DNA from: Oidiodendron maius Zn
Lineage: Eukaryota > Ascomycota > Leotiomycetes > Myxotrichaceae
Assembly (NCBI GenBank): GCA_000827325.1
Contig: KN832870.1
Coordinates: 4,464,001-4,528,000, forward strand
Direction of reading: 5' to 3'
DNA length: 64,000 nt
Program-made: the position numbers and the translations under genes
Notes under the pieces: generated by a model
What the model saw: only the letters and a program-made list of their open reading frames with translations
Told to the model about the DNA's origin: nothing
Databases searched by the model: none
Shown: one piece after another, positions 22,235 through 33,810 of the stretch
How the letters are laid out: each line of letters opens with the position of its first letter
Position numbering within the stretch: position 1 is the stretch's first letter

Positions 22235-23733
22235 CTTACGAGCGGTTGATGGTTGCTGCTTGAAGGCCAAGATTAAGGCGCGGTGGGCTCGGGTTTATCA
22301 AGACTTCCATGGTGAATAAATTTTAGATGGGCAAGCCAGTCACAAACTTGCTAGTCTGGTCTCTTGTCGGGCCTTTTACGGCGTACAAACCTCACCAGGT
22401 GGATTCCAGTCGTCGGATATTCAAGCTTACTACTGATGGATCGCCAGGCTAAGGCTGAAGTGATTATTGAGCTCGCGGAGAGATGCGCCTTAAGGATTGG
22501 CAGTTCTAAATTATCCGGAGCTTCTTAACTATGAGTGGCCACAAGACTCTTGGTTGGATGGTCGTATGGAACTCGTCCATAATTGACTAGTGGGGGTCAA
22601 AATATTTCGGCCTCAAAGAAAATCGGCGGCATATACGAGTTGCCATTCTTCTCAACTTCAGGGGCGGGAATCCGACATTCCGCGAGACACAGCTATCGAG
22701 CCGGCCCCCTGGACTATCACCGGGAAACATCACCGGGCCCAGACCCATTTTGTGGAGTTGTGTCTAGGTCTAGACGTCGTACCTGAATAGTCTGGATCCG
22801 TAACAGCTCCACTCTTAGGATGTTGTATGATTCCGCCTCATTGGCAATTCACTTTCTTCGAGAAAGGAGAAATTCGATCCTTCCAACCAATCGTCCTGCA
22901 ACTTGTGTGGTCAGCACTTGTAACGGCCCGACCTAGAGAGTCCTTACCCCGCGGGAGCATCACTGCGGGGTATGGGTGGGGGAAATTTAGCACCCCACTA
23001 TTAAAAAAAGCTTCTGTTGACATTTCAGAAAGCCCTGATTGAAGCTGCCCTAAGGAAGAGAAAGCAATGGAAGGGCTTCCCGAGTCGGGCAGGTATCTAC
23101 CGCTTTTTCTGGTAAGGTGAAGGCATAGAAGAGAAATGAGCGCAGAGCTGTGAAGAAGAAATTGCGTCTCTCAATTGGACTCGGAGACTCACGAGGTAGT
23201 TGGAAACCTGGTCGGTAGCATTACCGAGCTTCAATACTCAGCGTTCCAAGGCATCTCACAGACAATCAGGTGATCAACGCACGGCACGATAGTAGTGCCT
23301 TGAGAGGTAGTGATGTCTATCGCCTCACGGCGCAGCCTTTAGCCATTCTCATCAGTCGGTGGGAAAGGGCTCAAATGGCATTCACGCCCCCTTGCCCATG
23401 CCATGCCTCATTTTAAGAAGTGTCACCAGCCACTACCAACCACCAACTAAAAGTTAGTGCTTATTGTTACGAACATATGAGTAGGAAGGGATGTCATTTT
23501 AGGGGCGACCCGGTGATGAAACATGAAACCTAAGGAAGAACTATAACCCGTCGGGTGATCACGTGATGAGTTACAACGTGACCTTGAGATTATAAACTGA
23601 TGACTAATAGATTCGATGGATCGACCAGATCGGTTAAATTGTGGGAGGTCACGAATTCTGACAACCACTGGTGATCACGCCGAGGAGCAAACTGGGCAGG
23701 TGAAAAAGGGGTGAAGGGGTCATATTTACTGAG
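22235..23733. other. intergenic, no supported gene
   Basis: About 1.5 kb with short frames only, normal composition. It contains the promoter of the GH30 gene on its left and presumably the lost body of the Zn2Cys6-type gene, of which only the C-terminal stump at 23734 remains. Confidence 0.4.
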
Positions 23734-24171
23734 ATGCTTGATGCTATCACCACACTGATCGATGGCATGGACTCCTACAGTGCGGAGTTACCTACCCTTG
23801 GTGCCGACATTGGCGTTCTTGGGCCATTGTATTTTGTCACTTGGAAATGCCGCGACATACCGATCCGTGCTAAGACCATGGATCTGATAGGTCGAGCTCC
23901 AGCAAGAGAAGGGATCTGGAGGAGAGAGTCGGCACTGAAACTTGCACGTTGGAAGGTTCGGAAAGAAGAGTCGGAAGCGACTCGTCTTGGATGGCAGCTT
24001 GGGGAAATCATACCGGAGGCGGCAAGAGTATACTGGGAGACTTTGGACGAGGTGGAGAGGGACGATGGGACGAAAGTTACTATGGTGAGGTGGTGTGCGC
24101 GCCGGGGTGTTGAGGTGCACTGCGAGGAAGAAGTAGAAGGTATGGGAATTGAGATGGGCAAGATGACATAA
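23734..24171 (+). pseudogene. C-terminal stump of a Zn2Cys6 transcription factor (fungal-specific domain, DUF3468-like)
   Basis: A 145-codon frame reads like the last part of DUF3468-type regulators: a GADIGVLGPLYFVTWKCRD block followed by RAKTMDLIGRAPAREGIW and a charged C-terminal stretch. In that family this region follows 250-350 residues of helical domain and an N-terminal zinc cluster. None of these is found in the 1.5 kb upstream, and an in-frame stop lies 33 nt before the ATG (TGA at 23701). It is therefore a truncated gene or relic. A missed upstream exon is possible but no coding signal supports it. Confidence 0.5.
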
Positions 24172-24276
24172 AGGGCATGTCTCTTAGGACTAATGCACAA
24201 GCAGTCGTCGTGATGCAACATCTTAAATCTTTTATAATCTCTCGCTACCCTATATACTAGTCTCAGCACAGAACAC

Positions 24277-26754
24277 TTAACACAAAGTAAACTCCTCAGG
24301 CTTCCAATCGCTCGGTAGGCCTCTCAAAGCACTACCAAACATGATGGGCGAAAAGCCCGAACCATGCGTCCAATCCCTCGTTACGAAGATTTGCGGATTC
24401 ACCCTCGAATCCACCAACCAACAGGTGCCCACAAAGAGATACTTCTCTTCCGATCTAGACTCGGATTCGCGATCTACCCGCCGAACCACAATCGGTATTG
24501 ACAACCCTGCCACGATGATAATGGAATCCCCGGTTTTGGTATGCACCGGTCCCCAACTCGAGTCCTTCACCGGGTCAGGACGATCCCAACCCCGAGCGGA
24601 TCCGCATCCGTCCCGGGCACCGGCAAGCTCAAGCTCGTCGGCCGTCTTATACCGAGACGCGGGGTCCAGGTCGTATGTAATCAGTCGGACTATGTCCCGA
24701 CCGATTAAGGCGGCCTGGTCCGTGAACCGCGCATCGAACGTGCTTGTCACTACACCGACGTACAAGCCTCTCAGAACCAGCGTTTCCGCATCCACAGCCT
24801 GCCGGAAGCGTGGCTCCTGCTCCACGGGTGGGAAACCATGGTCGGCAGACAAGAAAGCTTGCCTGCTTAGCTGCAAGATTGGAAAGATGTGTTGCCTTGT
24901 TCGGTGGTCTGGCACCCATGATGGCAATGCCAAGTCCCCATCGACGGCTATGGCTCGCTCGGGCGACTCTACTAGCAGAAGAATGAGCAACAATTTCTTT
25001 AGAAGAGCCCGCGCGGCCATGATGTATAGCTTCTTGGTCAAGACTCGATAGTCGACCGGGATGTCCGTGCCCTGGCTGCCAGGTGCGGCCATGCCCATCA
25101 GCGCGTACAGCTTGTCCCGCGCGTCGGTGGCATGCTGGTTGCGGAAATTCATGATCAGGCCGCCCAGGTTCGGAGGGTACATGGTGCCCGTCCTGTTGGG
25201 CGCTGCCTTTGCGGCGGCCCTTAGATCCTTGAAGTGCCCGCGGGGGTCGGTAAGTTGCATCGCATTTGCAAAACCCATGTTGTACAAATCCTGTTCTGTA
25301 GGCCCAGGGGGTCGAGAAAGCTGACGCACGGCCTGATTCAGGCCGCCTTGGTCTCTGTTCCAGGCGCTGGTAAGGGTAGAGACATCGGCATCTTTGCTCT
25401 CGAACTGCTGCTGCCTGGTTCTCAGGGAGGCAAAAGTGCTGGTAAATGCACTTTTGTTATTGTGCAGCTGCTGCCAGGTCTTCCAATAGTCATGTGCAAT
25501 CAGTAGCTCCTCGAGGGAGACATAGCCTCCTCCCTCTGCGAACAATACGACTACTTCTCCCGCATGGATCACTTCCTGAAGAATCCACACCCGTGACCAC
25601 CAGGGCGCATCGAGGAACATGTACTGACAGGTCTTACTTTCTTCTTGATGCTCTAGATTTAGTTCGTACTGGAGATCTGACATGACTTTGTGCTCCCGTT
25701 TTTCTTCGATTTTCTCCCAGAGCAGTCTTGCCGCTTGTCGAGCGTCTTGATTCCGCTGAATCTGATCCCACACATCTTTTCCGGGGCTTGACTCTTCTCT
25801 CTTGGCCTCAGCATATTTCATAATATCATGTGCACTTGCACTGGGGTTTTGAGCTATGAATAATGCGATACTATTTCCAGAGTCTCCTTCAAACTGTTGT
25901 TGGTCTGGTTCAGGATCGTCATCTCGACTCTGGTTGGGCTCTCGCATTCGATTCCAGAGAAGCCTCGCAGCTTCATATGCCGTCCTCTTTCCGTTGGAAC
26001 TGTCAATCAGAAATGACTCGTTGAATTCGAAATTCTCATGTCCTCTGACCTCAGCGAGCTGGTTTTCGTCCATCTCCGCTGCCCCTCGGTAGATCACGCT
26101 TTGGTTCAGGAAATATGTGAGAGGGTCTCGCGAGTGCTTGTTCACTTCCATGTAGGTCCAGAGTTCCTTTGCAGCATGCACTGCGGCTTCATCGTCGTAC
26201 GGCTGCTCAAGCATAGATTTACTTCCGTATTGCTTCCGTGCGTCACGTCTTTTCTGGCATTTGTTCGACCAACTGAAGATTTCTTCCTGGCAAAAACGCA
26301 TGCGCTCGCAAAAGTCTATGGCCTTTCGTGCGTTAGGAATAACTCCAAGCCAGACTACCACTCGTCGGGCTCCGCCAGGGCTGAAGATATTTTTCATCTG
26401 CTGGACCTGTTGGTTTTTTTCCAGGACATCAAGTTGGTTGATGGAGATGGCATCTATCCACATGACACGCTCTTGATCGACATGTCGCAGGTTTCGCAGA
26501 GCTACAGCCAGATTTCGCGTTACATAGAATCGCTTGTCATGGATAAAGATGGGTAATGTATCAGCGACATCACCCCACGTGTAAGACAATGCCTCAAAGT
26601 CATTCTTCGCATCCAAGGTCGTGTTGAAGAGCTCGCATCTGATCTCCTCTTCATGTGAGGCAGCTGGAGCCAGTCGACAAAGACGTATGGGGTGGGTATT
26701 CGGCTCATCGGTTAAAGGTTCATACATGTACGTGTTTGCGTCTGGACCGGCCAT
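24277..26754 (-). CDS. HET-domain protein (heterokaryon incompatibility-like), 825 aa
   Basis: Single-exon frame from ATG at 26754. HET motifs are FEALSYTWG (53-61), WIDAISINQ (99-107), RVVVWLG (131-137) and WWSRVWILQEV (near 385). The large gap between the third and fourth motifs is filled by a charged, helical insert (about 150-380) containing two similar AARLLW(N/E)(R/K)-type segments. A C-terminal region with PSWVPDH near 625 follows, as is usual in this class, and the protein ends in a beta-rich part. Family knowledge: HET domains are death-inducing modules in vegetative incompatibility. No NB-ARC or repeat domain is attached. The frame is whole, and codon use is GC-rich at third positions. 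Confidence 0.85.
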   Translation of the reverse strand: MAGPDANTYMYEPLTDEPNTHPIRLCRLAPAASHEEEIRCELFNTTLDAKNDFEALSYTWGDVADTLPIFIHDKRFYVTRNLAVALRNLRHVDQERVMWIDAISINQLDVLEKNQQVQQMKNIFSPGGARRVVVWLGVIPNARKAIDFCERMRFCQEEIFSWSNKCQKRRDARKQYGSKSMLEQPYDDEAAVHAAKELWTYMEVNKHSRDPLTYFLNQSVIYRGAAEMDENQLAEVRGHENFEFNESFLIDSSNGKRTAYEAARLLWNRMREPNQSRDDDPEPDQQQFEGDSGNSIALFIAQNPSASAHDIMKYAEAKREESSPGKDVWDQIQRNQDARQAARLLWEKIEEKREHKVMSDLQYELNLEHQEESKTCQYMFLDAPWWSRVWILQEVIHAGEVVVLFAEGGGYVSLEELLIAHDYWKTWQQLHNNKSAFTSTFASLRTRQQQFESKDADVSTLTSAWNRDQGGLNQAVRQLSRPPGPTEQDLYNMGFANAMQLTDPRGHFKDLRAAAKAAPNRTGTMYPPNLGGLIMNFRNQHATDARDKLYALMGMAAPGSQGTDIPVDYRVLTKKLYIMAARALLKKLLLILLLVESPERAIAVDGDLALPSWVPDHRTRQHIFPILQLSRQAFLSADHGFPPVEQEPRFRQAVDAETLVLRGLYVGVVTSTFDARFTDQAALIGRDIVRLITYDLDPASRYKTADELELAGARDGCGSARGWDRPDPVKDSSWGPVHTKTGDSIIIVAGLSIPIVVRRVDRESESRSEEKYLFVGTCWLVDSRVNPQIFVTRDWTHGSGFSPIMFGSALRGLPSDWKPEEFTLC

Positions 26755-28136
26755 TGTTTTTTTATGAGATGTGAGATGTAATCCCAGGACTTAGAATCGT
26801 TTATCTTCGATGATTCTTGATAGTCGCAAAATTTAGAGAAATCGCGGCTACTCGTGCTTAAATACAATCAGCCGCAGCTAGTCCACCTCGGGAGCCATAA
26901 ACCAGGTGCTGCCTCCAGCTGAGCGGCTGAAACTTGTGGCTGCATTGTGGCTTCCATTGATGCACCATGCTTATCTAAATCCAAAAGGGAAACCTAAGCA
27001 GGACCCTGATATGACTAGAATGTTGTGGTTGCCAAGAGTGGTGCAGAAAAATCTCGCTCTGTGCTGGAGGGGAAGCCAATTTTGCAAGCGACTATAGAAC
27101 AGTGCACAAGGTCATAAATTCATTTTATCAACTACAGATATGGCGATAGCGGCATCCTCTTACAACCTCTGTGTACTTTCTCACGTGCTCTATGTTACAG
27201 TAAACTGATTTAAAAAAAATCTAACTATAATGGTGCTCGTTCATTAAAATTTGTGGGTCGATTTTAAAATCATATAGAGTTTAGGCTGAAGCTGGTTTCG
27301 CATCTTACTGTATATATCAATTATATATAATAGGTCGCCACGAAAACGAAAAATATGCAAATCAATCATTCAAATGGATGCTATAGACTTAACACTAAAG
27401 GGAATGAAAAAGAGAGCGGCTGTTCTCAGCATGTGTAAAGCGATTGCCTGTATCAATCCCATAGCTTTCTGCAACTTTGCTCTAGTATCTTTATTGGTAA
27501 TCGCATAACTCTGTAGGTGCTCATCGATATATTTTTTCTGTACGTGGTCATTATGTATTACCCAAGACATGAAGCCTCGGGTCGCTTCTAGTTCCTTTCC
27601 AAAACAAATTCTTGTGATTGCAGTGGCCATGTACTCACCACTGCAGGCGCTTATTCTTGGCCGCTTGATCCATCTGTAATAACATAAGCCATTACCCTTT
27701 TCTCATTTTAGTCCGCCGCAGACTTTAGGAGAGTCATCCTAAGTTTAGTATAGGTCTATTATCTTCTATGTTTATCACAGCATTGACACTACTTAGTCCC
27801 CTAATTAGCTAAGTTACCTATTAATAGGCACTTTTAAAATTACCTATAAACTACTTATAGGATACCTAATATGATATTACCCCTAACTTGATTTACTGAT
27901 ATATGACTAGTTTCTTATATTGAGAACGTATTCTTGCTATTTCCTTTACTTTGGCTTATTTTCTTAGTTCAGATAATTATACGTAAGTAAACTTTAAGTC
28001 CTTCCTTATAAACTAAGTTCCCTATTCCTCTTAAGTCATTATAGTATTAACACTAGAATCATTAAACTTGTTTAAAAAACATGTCATGATATTTATTTTA
28101 TATAGAGCAACAGCTTGAAATTCTTAAACACACTAA
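26755..28136. other. intergenic, right two thirds AT-rich
   Basis: 27100-27360 and 27660-28136 are AT-rich with TA-rich decay. Between them a minus-strand frame (27370-27630, 86 codons) has a coding-like look with a hydrophobic C-terminus, but no family resemblance and no clean splice partner. I leave it uncalled. Confidence 0.4.
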
Positions 28137-29463
28137 CTAAATACTCGTTTTATCTTCTAAATTTATCTCCACTTCTACCCTCCCCCCGCCTTTTAGCCTA
28201 GCCACTCTCATTACTGCAAGATAATTTGATGCAGTCTCAGAATGAGCATAAACTCCTCCCATGAAATCCGCTGTGCAGTCTCTGCCAATCCCTCCTCGAA
28301 TTATCGATTCTCCGCCCGGATGACTTGCAGCAAACTCAGTAATATCATGTACTACACCCGCAATGGCAATTAGACCTTTCCTTTTTCCATTGGCATTCTT
28401 CGTTTTCGTTTCCATCTGGAATTCATTCCATGTCATGACTGGCAGCGATGAGATTGAAGGCCCCCACTGCAAAGTAGCGCGCTCAGCAACCAGCTTCCTT
28501 TCTCGCATTAGGAGATTGGCCTTCTTAATTTCATTGCCTTGGAACCGCTGAAGCCTATTTGCCAGTCCGATTCTCTCGCAGCACCACAGAAGCCACTTGG
28601 TTGGATCATACTGCCAATATTTGTAGCCGTTCCTATAATCCGCTGGGAAGGTGTGATGAAAGTTATGCCAGCCCTCACCAAATGTAATGATAGCAGTAAC
28701 AATATGATCTCGTGGACTGTGGCGATCCGAAAATGGTTGGGATCCCATGTAGTGTGCCAGAGAGTTGACACAAAAGGTACATTGCTGGAGAACAGCCATG
28801 CGAAGTATGGCGGCATAGACCACCCCACCGCGCCAATCTCCCCAGAAAACCCCGCATATTACGACAGGTAACACGAGTCCGAGTCCGAGAGAAAGTGGGA
28901 CAAAATAACGATGCTGCCACTGTACGATCTTGTCCTTTTTAAGATCGCCAGCGTCGGCTTGGCCTACAGCGGGGCCACTTGCATCACGCCGCACCAAAAT
29001 CCAACCTATATGCGAAAAGAAGAGTCCCCGATTTGCGGAGTATGGGTCTAGATCGGTATCAGTGTATCGGTGGTGCGCGCGGTGGCGTTTCGCCCACCAA
29101 AATGCGGAGCCTTGAACAGCAGCCGCACCCAAAAGAGCGAAGATGATAGAGAGGAAAGTTGAAGCTTTGTATGATCGATGAGACCAGAGTCTGTGATAGC
29201 CTAGAAAGTATAAGTTAATGGTTTGACCATTGGGCTTCTCTGTGGAGTTTAATCCATTTCACACCTGCTGTAATTGTCAAGCCCGTTGCCCAGAAATAAA
29301 CAATAGCAAATACTGCTGTTTTTGGATGGAGGGGCGTTCGGAGTGCCTCAAGTAGGGCAATAAATGGTATGATGATACTAAAGAGGAGATTGAACCAGGC
29401 TATTCGTTTGTACCAGGGTCTTGGATCAAGTGGTTGGTCCGAGGAAGATGGATTGGGTGGCAT
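28137..29463 (-). CDS. acyl-CoA delta-9 desaturase with C-terminal cytochrome b5 domain
   Basis: Exons 29463-29265 and 29200-28137 join over a 64-nt intron (GTGTGA..TAG) to give 420 aa. The three His boxes of membrane desaturases are present: HRLWSH (69-74), HRAHHRYTDT (106-115) and GEGWHNFHH (about 240). Hydrophobic pairs precede and separate them. A cytochrome b5 domain ends the protein, with the heme-binding HPGG near residue 359 and a second His in VYAHSE. The reaction is O2-dependent insertion of a cis-9 double bond into stearoyl/palmitoyl-CoA at the ER, with electrons passed through the fused b5. The length is a little below Ole1-type enzymes (450-510 aa). It is probably a paralogue rather than the main enzyme, since it sits among accessory genes between AT-rich tracts. 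Confidence 0.88.
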
Positions 29464-30896
29464 TATTAAAGATAAGTAATATCCTAATTATTACCACATC
29501 AGTAATTTAACTGAGCTAATATGAAAATTCCGTACGTAAATCTGCGTAGTGTTAACAATATGGGATAAAAGGTTGGAAGAAGTCACTATATATCGACATT
29601 CTAGGGCTGCTGTGCTTTCTACCTGCCTCCCTGGGAGTCCTGGAACCGGGCATGGCATAAGTGTAGTGGAGTTAGCCTGAACAATAATGACAAGGGTGAT
29701 AGTCGATTCTACTTTTAATAATGAAGGCTGTCGTATTAAATTGAGTCGACAACTGTGTGCAGGGGTCGACTGGAGGCCGCTGGCTGCATTAACAGCCACC
29801 ACTATCACCGACCAATAGAGGGCAGAAATTTCGAAAGATGTTGCTGGGTCAAGCAGAAAGCCATGTTATAATACATGTCTTCTGCAGAGGCTACGAATTT
29901 ATTTCTAACAGAGTCTGAAGTATAATGCCAAGGAGCCGAGGCTATATTCAATCCCTTGTAGCCCTCGACTTATCAAAGAAACAGCAGAGGTTCCATGAAT
30001 TAATGCATTGGCTAATCTACACTCATTTGGCAAGGCCACATTCGAAAACCGTTAGCTGGGAGCGAGGATGATGGCAAAGTATATGCAGGATGAGTTGTTT
30101 AACTGGGTCTCTATGCAGCTTTTCCTATCTTATCTCAGCACGCCACTCTTCGCAATCACCCGTGCGCTTTTCTCACAGAGCATTTCAATTTCTTAACCAC
30201 TCTTAGCCTAGATCAAGGACACGTACACCCTTCAGCTGTTATCCGCCACTGCAACACACTTTTTGGGTCAGCTCTTGTGAATCCGGGGACTTGGTTCCGG
30301 GATTCCGGAAATCAGGGTAGACGTACAGGGGACAAGATGAATTCTGCAACTAATTGTTGGAACTGTCCCACCATGCATGTACAGCAGAATTTGTTGTGTC
30401 ACCGGGAAGTGTGAGCTCCGAACTTGCCGCAGGTAAGGACGAGAACGAGAGCGGCGGGCTTGGAAAACCGACTGCATAGAGTATTCTGCTTGTCACGTGA
30501 TGCCATGAGAGGATGACCAGCTTTCTCTCATTTATGTTTGCTAATCTCAAAGGCTAATAGATCTCTCTTTCTGCTGTCCTGTGCTTCAGTTTCTTTTGCA
30601 CACTGCCACTACCCTCAACCAGGCGGATGCGCACTGTATCATGGATCTATGAGTTCATCTTGTCATGAATTCTGGATGAGAGCAATAGCAGTATATATAC
30701 TGGTAATTTTCGATAACGTGCGAACTCATCTTTCTATATAGCCTCTTCCTAGTCCATGTAGTGTCATGGTAGAAGCCAGTGAGTATTCCATCTTCTCGAG
30801 TCACACAGCTCTCTATAGGGCCCTAAATACACAGACTCACATATATATGTTTAGGCTAAAATTGAGAACAGCAGGATAATAACCAACCATTTAAAC
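29464..30896. other. intergenic, no supported gene
   Basis: 1.4 kb with short motif-less frames on both strands. It includes the promoter of the desaturase gene at its left end. Composition is near average. Confidence 0.4.
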
Positions 30897-31559
30897 TTAT
30901 TCCGTGCAGTCATCCTGATTCTTCCAGTGAGCTCTAATCACTGCTGGCTCTTCACTCATTCTCTTAAATATTCTTTCTACCGTCGGAAATTCTTGTACAT
31001 CAACACCATATAGATATGCGTTCCATACGAGAGTCGTCAAGCATGCATCTGCAAGAGTTATCTGATTCCCATAGGAATATATTCCAGCCTTATGCTTCAC
31101 GATAGCTTCATAGGCAGAAAGGCCGATTACGGTCATCTCTCTGGCCCATAAAAGTCGATCAGCTCCCAGTCTCTCGACGCGTTTAAGAAGCCGAAGGCTT
31201 GTGACCGGCTGCGTATCACTGACAATAATATTGGCTAGAGTTCGCACGTAAGCACGCCCCTCCAAATCGTTAGAGGGCGGAAGCAAGGGCGTATAAGTGG
31301 GAAACGCCTCTTCCAGATATTCCAAAGCAGCAAATGACTGTCCAATCGAGATGCTGTGGGAGCCAGTGTTGTGGACAAATAAAGGCACAGTTTGAGATGG
31401 ATTAAGGGCTTTGTACGCTCCAGTGAACTGCTCTCCTGAAGTAAGGTTGACGAAGATGCTCTTATATGGAAGGTTTTTTAACCCAAGGGCGATCCGCAGT
31501 CTGCCAGCGCTCGAAGAGCGGAAGAATGTGTGCAGCGTGATATCTGGAACGGCAGCCAT
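30897..31559 (-). CDS. zeta-class glutathione S-transferase / maleylacetoacetate isomerase-like
   Basis: Single-exon frame of 220 codons from the ATG at 31559. The N-terminal thioredoxin-fold domain has the zeta motif RSSSAGRLRIAL (14-25) with the catalytic Ser and Arg. NPSQTVPLF (53-61, cis-Pro) and QSFAALEYLEEAFP (75-88, glutathione gamma-glutamyl contact) follow. The all-helical C-terminal domain contains TLADACLTTLVWNA, the usual 'DxC' position. In phenylalanine/tyrosine breakdown this enzyme isomerises maleylacetoacetate to fumarylacetoacetate with GSH. Its usual fungal partners (fumarylacetoacetase, homogentisate dioxygenase) are not nearby, so a secondary-metabolic or detoxifying zeta GST is also possible. 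Confidence 0.82.
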   Translation of the reverse strand: MAAVPDITLHTFFRSSSAGRLRIALGLKNLPYKSIFVNLTSGEQFTGAYKALNPSQTVPLFVHNTGSHSISIGQSFAALEYLEEAFPTYTPLLPPSNDLEGRAYVRTLANIIVSDTQPVTSLRLLKRVERLGADRLLWAREMTVIGLSAYEAIVKHKAGIYSYGNQITLADACLTTLVWNAYLYGVDVQEFPTVERIFKRMSEEPAVIRAHWKNQDDCTE

Positions 31560-32460
31560 TCTAAGAATTTGAATGAGGGTTGCTGAATGCCGTTGATCGT
31601 TTTATGATGATATGTTTGCAGTCATCTAACATCACAGGCTGATCTTTGATGAGATTACGCGGTATTTCAGATAATTGGTCAGCTTGAATTGGTAAGCTGA
31701 AAGATTAGACTTGCGAGAGTCTAACCCGTAGAGGTAAAGAGTTTGCTATTCTCGTCATTCGCCTTTTCATTCTGTTATTGTGAAGGAGTAAATTTGGGTT
31801 TCTAGGGAGAAGAGGCTGTGAAGGAAAATTATTGTATTCTTCGTGAGGCACTCATCTCGCTTCGAGTATCGTAACTCGTTATAGTTGAGCATCCCAGTAT
31901 TCTCCGTGTCTTGCGCGTTACCCTCGGGTATGAATGTATCGATATTTCATCAAGTGAGCACGTTCTCCACTATGCTTGACTAGTACGCAGATTTGTCTCT
32001 TCCGAGCTTCATCGAAATCCTGGCTCATCAGCGGCTGGCGTACAAGCGAAAAGACTGGCTCGGCAGATAATTGGCCAGATCTATATGCAGCGACATCAGA
32101 TTGAATGAGGATTCTGATAGATGTCAAGGTAAACACAAGAACATGAGAAACTACTGTGGATAATCTAAATGTCATTGGACATTCTACGGAAGGGGCGGTG
32201 ACAATCGACACCTAGGGCTTCGATGGAGACTCGGTTTCGGATATTGTCGATACTCCTAATAAAGCTGAGCTCTCATATTCCGGAGGCTCGGTGATATTTC
32301 CCATCTACCAGAGCGACAATCATGCAGCCTGGGCTCTTGACGGTGTCAACAAAAGAACCGTAGTGCTGGACGTGGGAGTAGCCAAATTAGTTCAAAATCT
32401 CTCTAAATACAAATGAACACCTATAGCTGGACTGGACAAGTGCCTTTGAGAAAGTTTCTA
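31560..32460. other. intergenic, no supported gene
   Basis: Contains the GST promoter on the left. Short frames (31918-32211 minus) have no recognisable motif. Confidence 0.4.
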
Positions 32461-33810
32461 TTACAGAATCCAGATGGGATTTGTGAGGCCAAGCATATCA
32501 TCCTGAGCGTTTCTGACTTCAACTCGTATATAATTTGCCTTCATTTTGACACTGAGACTGGTTCGCGAAGTCTTTTCCGCGATCCCATTTTCTGTAATTA
32601 ACCTCACCTCACATTCTGGGAATCCTTTGACTGTGACAGAGGCGATGACATCCTCCGTAGTCTTTAGCCAATCGCCAATGCCGGCCCTTTCACCGTTGTG
32701 GCACAAATAAAACTCAATTTCGTAGGAGGGATGCTGGGTAATGTACACATGACGGGCCCGCAAGCCCCGGATGATTGCGCTGACAGACACGTCATCGGAT
32801 AGAACTCTGGTTAATGGCTCTGCGATCTCAAACCGCGGCTCGTGGATGTCGCTGCCGGCGGAGGCAGTAAATATCTTTCCCTCGCGCAGTAACTTGTCCC
32901 ACTTCTCGACTGCTTTGATATTCGACTCATCTTTCGGATGCCTTTTCCAAGGACCGTTCCACACCTCTATAGCATCAATATGATCATGAAAAGAGAAGGT
33001 CCACTCGCAACATTTGCACTCTGCGAAAGGATGGTTCAAGATAGCAAAACCATCCGATTTGTGAACCTCCTCCACGGCCGCCACTAAACTGGCATCTTTG
33101 TCCCTCATGTCATAGATTCTGGGATCAATAAACTGATGTGGCATTAAACCAATTGCATTCCAGTGACCTGCGAAAGTTGTGACTTCGATTCCACGTCCAA
33201 CGAGAAAGCCGGCGGGCACATGACTCCCCCAGACTAGGTTTGCACTGAATGTGTTATGTTCGGTAGAGAAGATAAAATCAAGGCCGCGATTCAGGGCTTT
33301 GCTGACAAGCTCGTCCAAGGTAAATTTGCCATCTGAGTACAGAGTATGTGTATGGAAGTCGCCTTTGAGCCATCTGAATGTAGGGGGCTGACCAGGAGGG
33401 CGTTTAATTTGAGAAGAACTGGCCCGAGCAGGAGCAGGGTTTGCCTTAAAACAAGGCCGTGAGCTGTCGTCAAGAGTGATTTCCACTTGATACGACGCTG
33501 GGGAAGTAATGTTGTAGACTCCTAGCAATACGTACCATTCTCCCACACCCAGAAGGCCTGGAATGTATCCGGGCGATGCCTGATCATTTGCAACTGTTAC
33601 TTCAAATTTCGAGCCTCCTGAGTAGCCTCGAAACTCTTTGTCGATGCCCAAAAGACCTAGATCGATGGCATTGCCTCCTTCGCGACCCGTGTAGCTGTAC
33701 TTCACGTAAATTGATGTCGTCCCGGGCGGAACATCGAACGGAACTAGCTTCTGGTTGAGTTGGTCGTCGCGAGTGACTATGCCACAGCGTATGATCGGAG
33801 AACGAGGCAT
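32461..33810 (-). CDS. PHP-domain metal-dependent phosphoesterase-like protein
   Basis: Single-exon frame of 449 codons; the ATG at 33810 (MPRSPIIRCG) is used because the frame's two further codons start only at TTG. Residues 1-145 form a beta-rich N-terminal domain. The PHP domain begins with GDFHTHTLYSD (150-160) and continues with STEHN (182-186), a Gly-His pair in TTFAGHWN, ILNHPF and GSDIHEP. These are the four or so His/Asp motifs that bind a trinuclear metal site. Such proteins hydrolyse phosphoesters, and a bacterial-like 'CehA/McbA' type is the closest pattern. The C-terminal 100 residues are beta-rich. The substrate is unknown. The protein carries no signal peptide. Confidence 0.78.
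   Translation of the reverse strand: MPRSPIIRCGIVTRDDQLNQKLVPFDVPPGTTSIYVKYSYTGREGGNAIDLGLLGIDKEFRGYSGGSKFEVTVANDQASPGYIPGLLGVGEWYVLLGVYNITSPASYQVEITLDDSSRPCFKANPAPARASSSQIKRPPGQPPTFRWLKGDFHTHTLYSDGKFTLDELVSKALNRGLDFIFSTEHNTFSANLVWGSHVPAGFLVGRGIEVTTFAGHWNAIGLMPHQFIDPRIYDMRDKDASLVAAVEEVHKSDGFAILNHPFAECKCCEWTFSFHDHIDAIEVWNGPWKRHPKDESNIKAVEKWDKLLREGKIFTASAGSDIHEPRFEIAEPLTRVLSDDVSVSAIIRGLRARHVYITQHPSYEIEFYLCHNGERAGIGDWLKTTEDVIASVTVKGFPECEVRLITENGIAEKTSRTSLSVKMKANYIRVEVRNAQDDMLGLTNPIWIL

Noticed and set aside
27370-27630. 86-codon minus-strand frame with hydrophobic end
   Set aside because: Coding-like but unsupported; the upstream ATG with a GTGAGT donor at about 27640 cannot be joined to it in frame by a normal-length intron.
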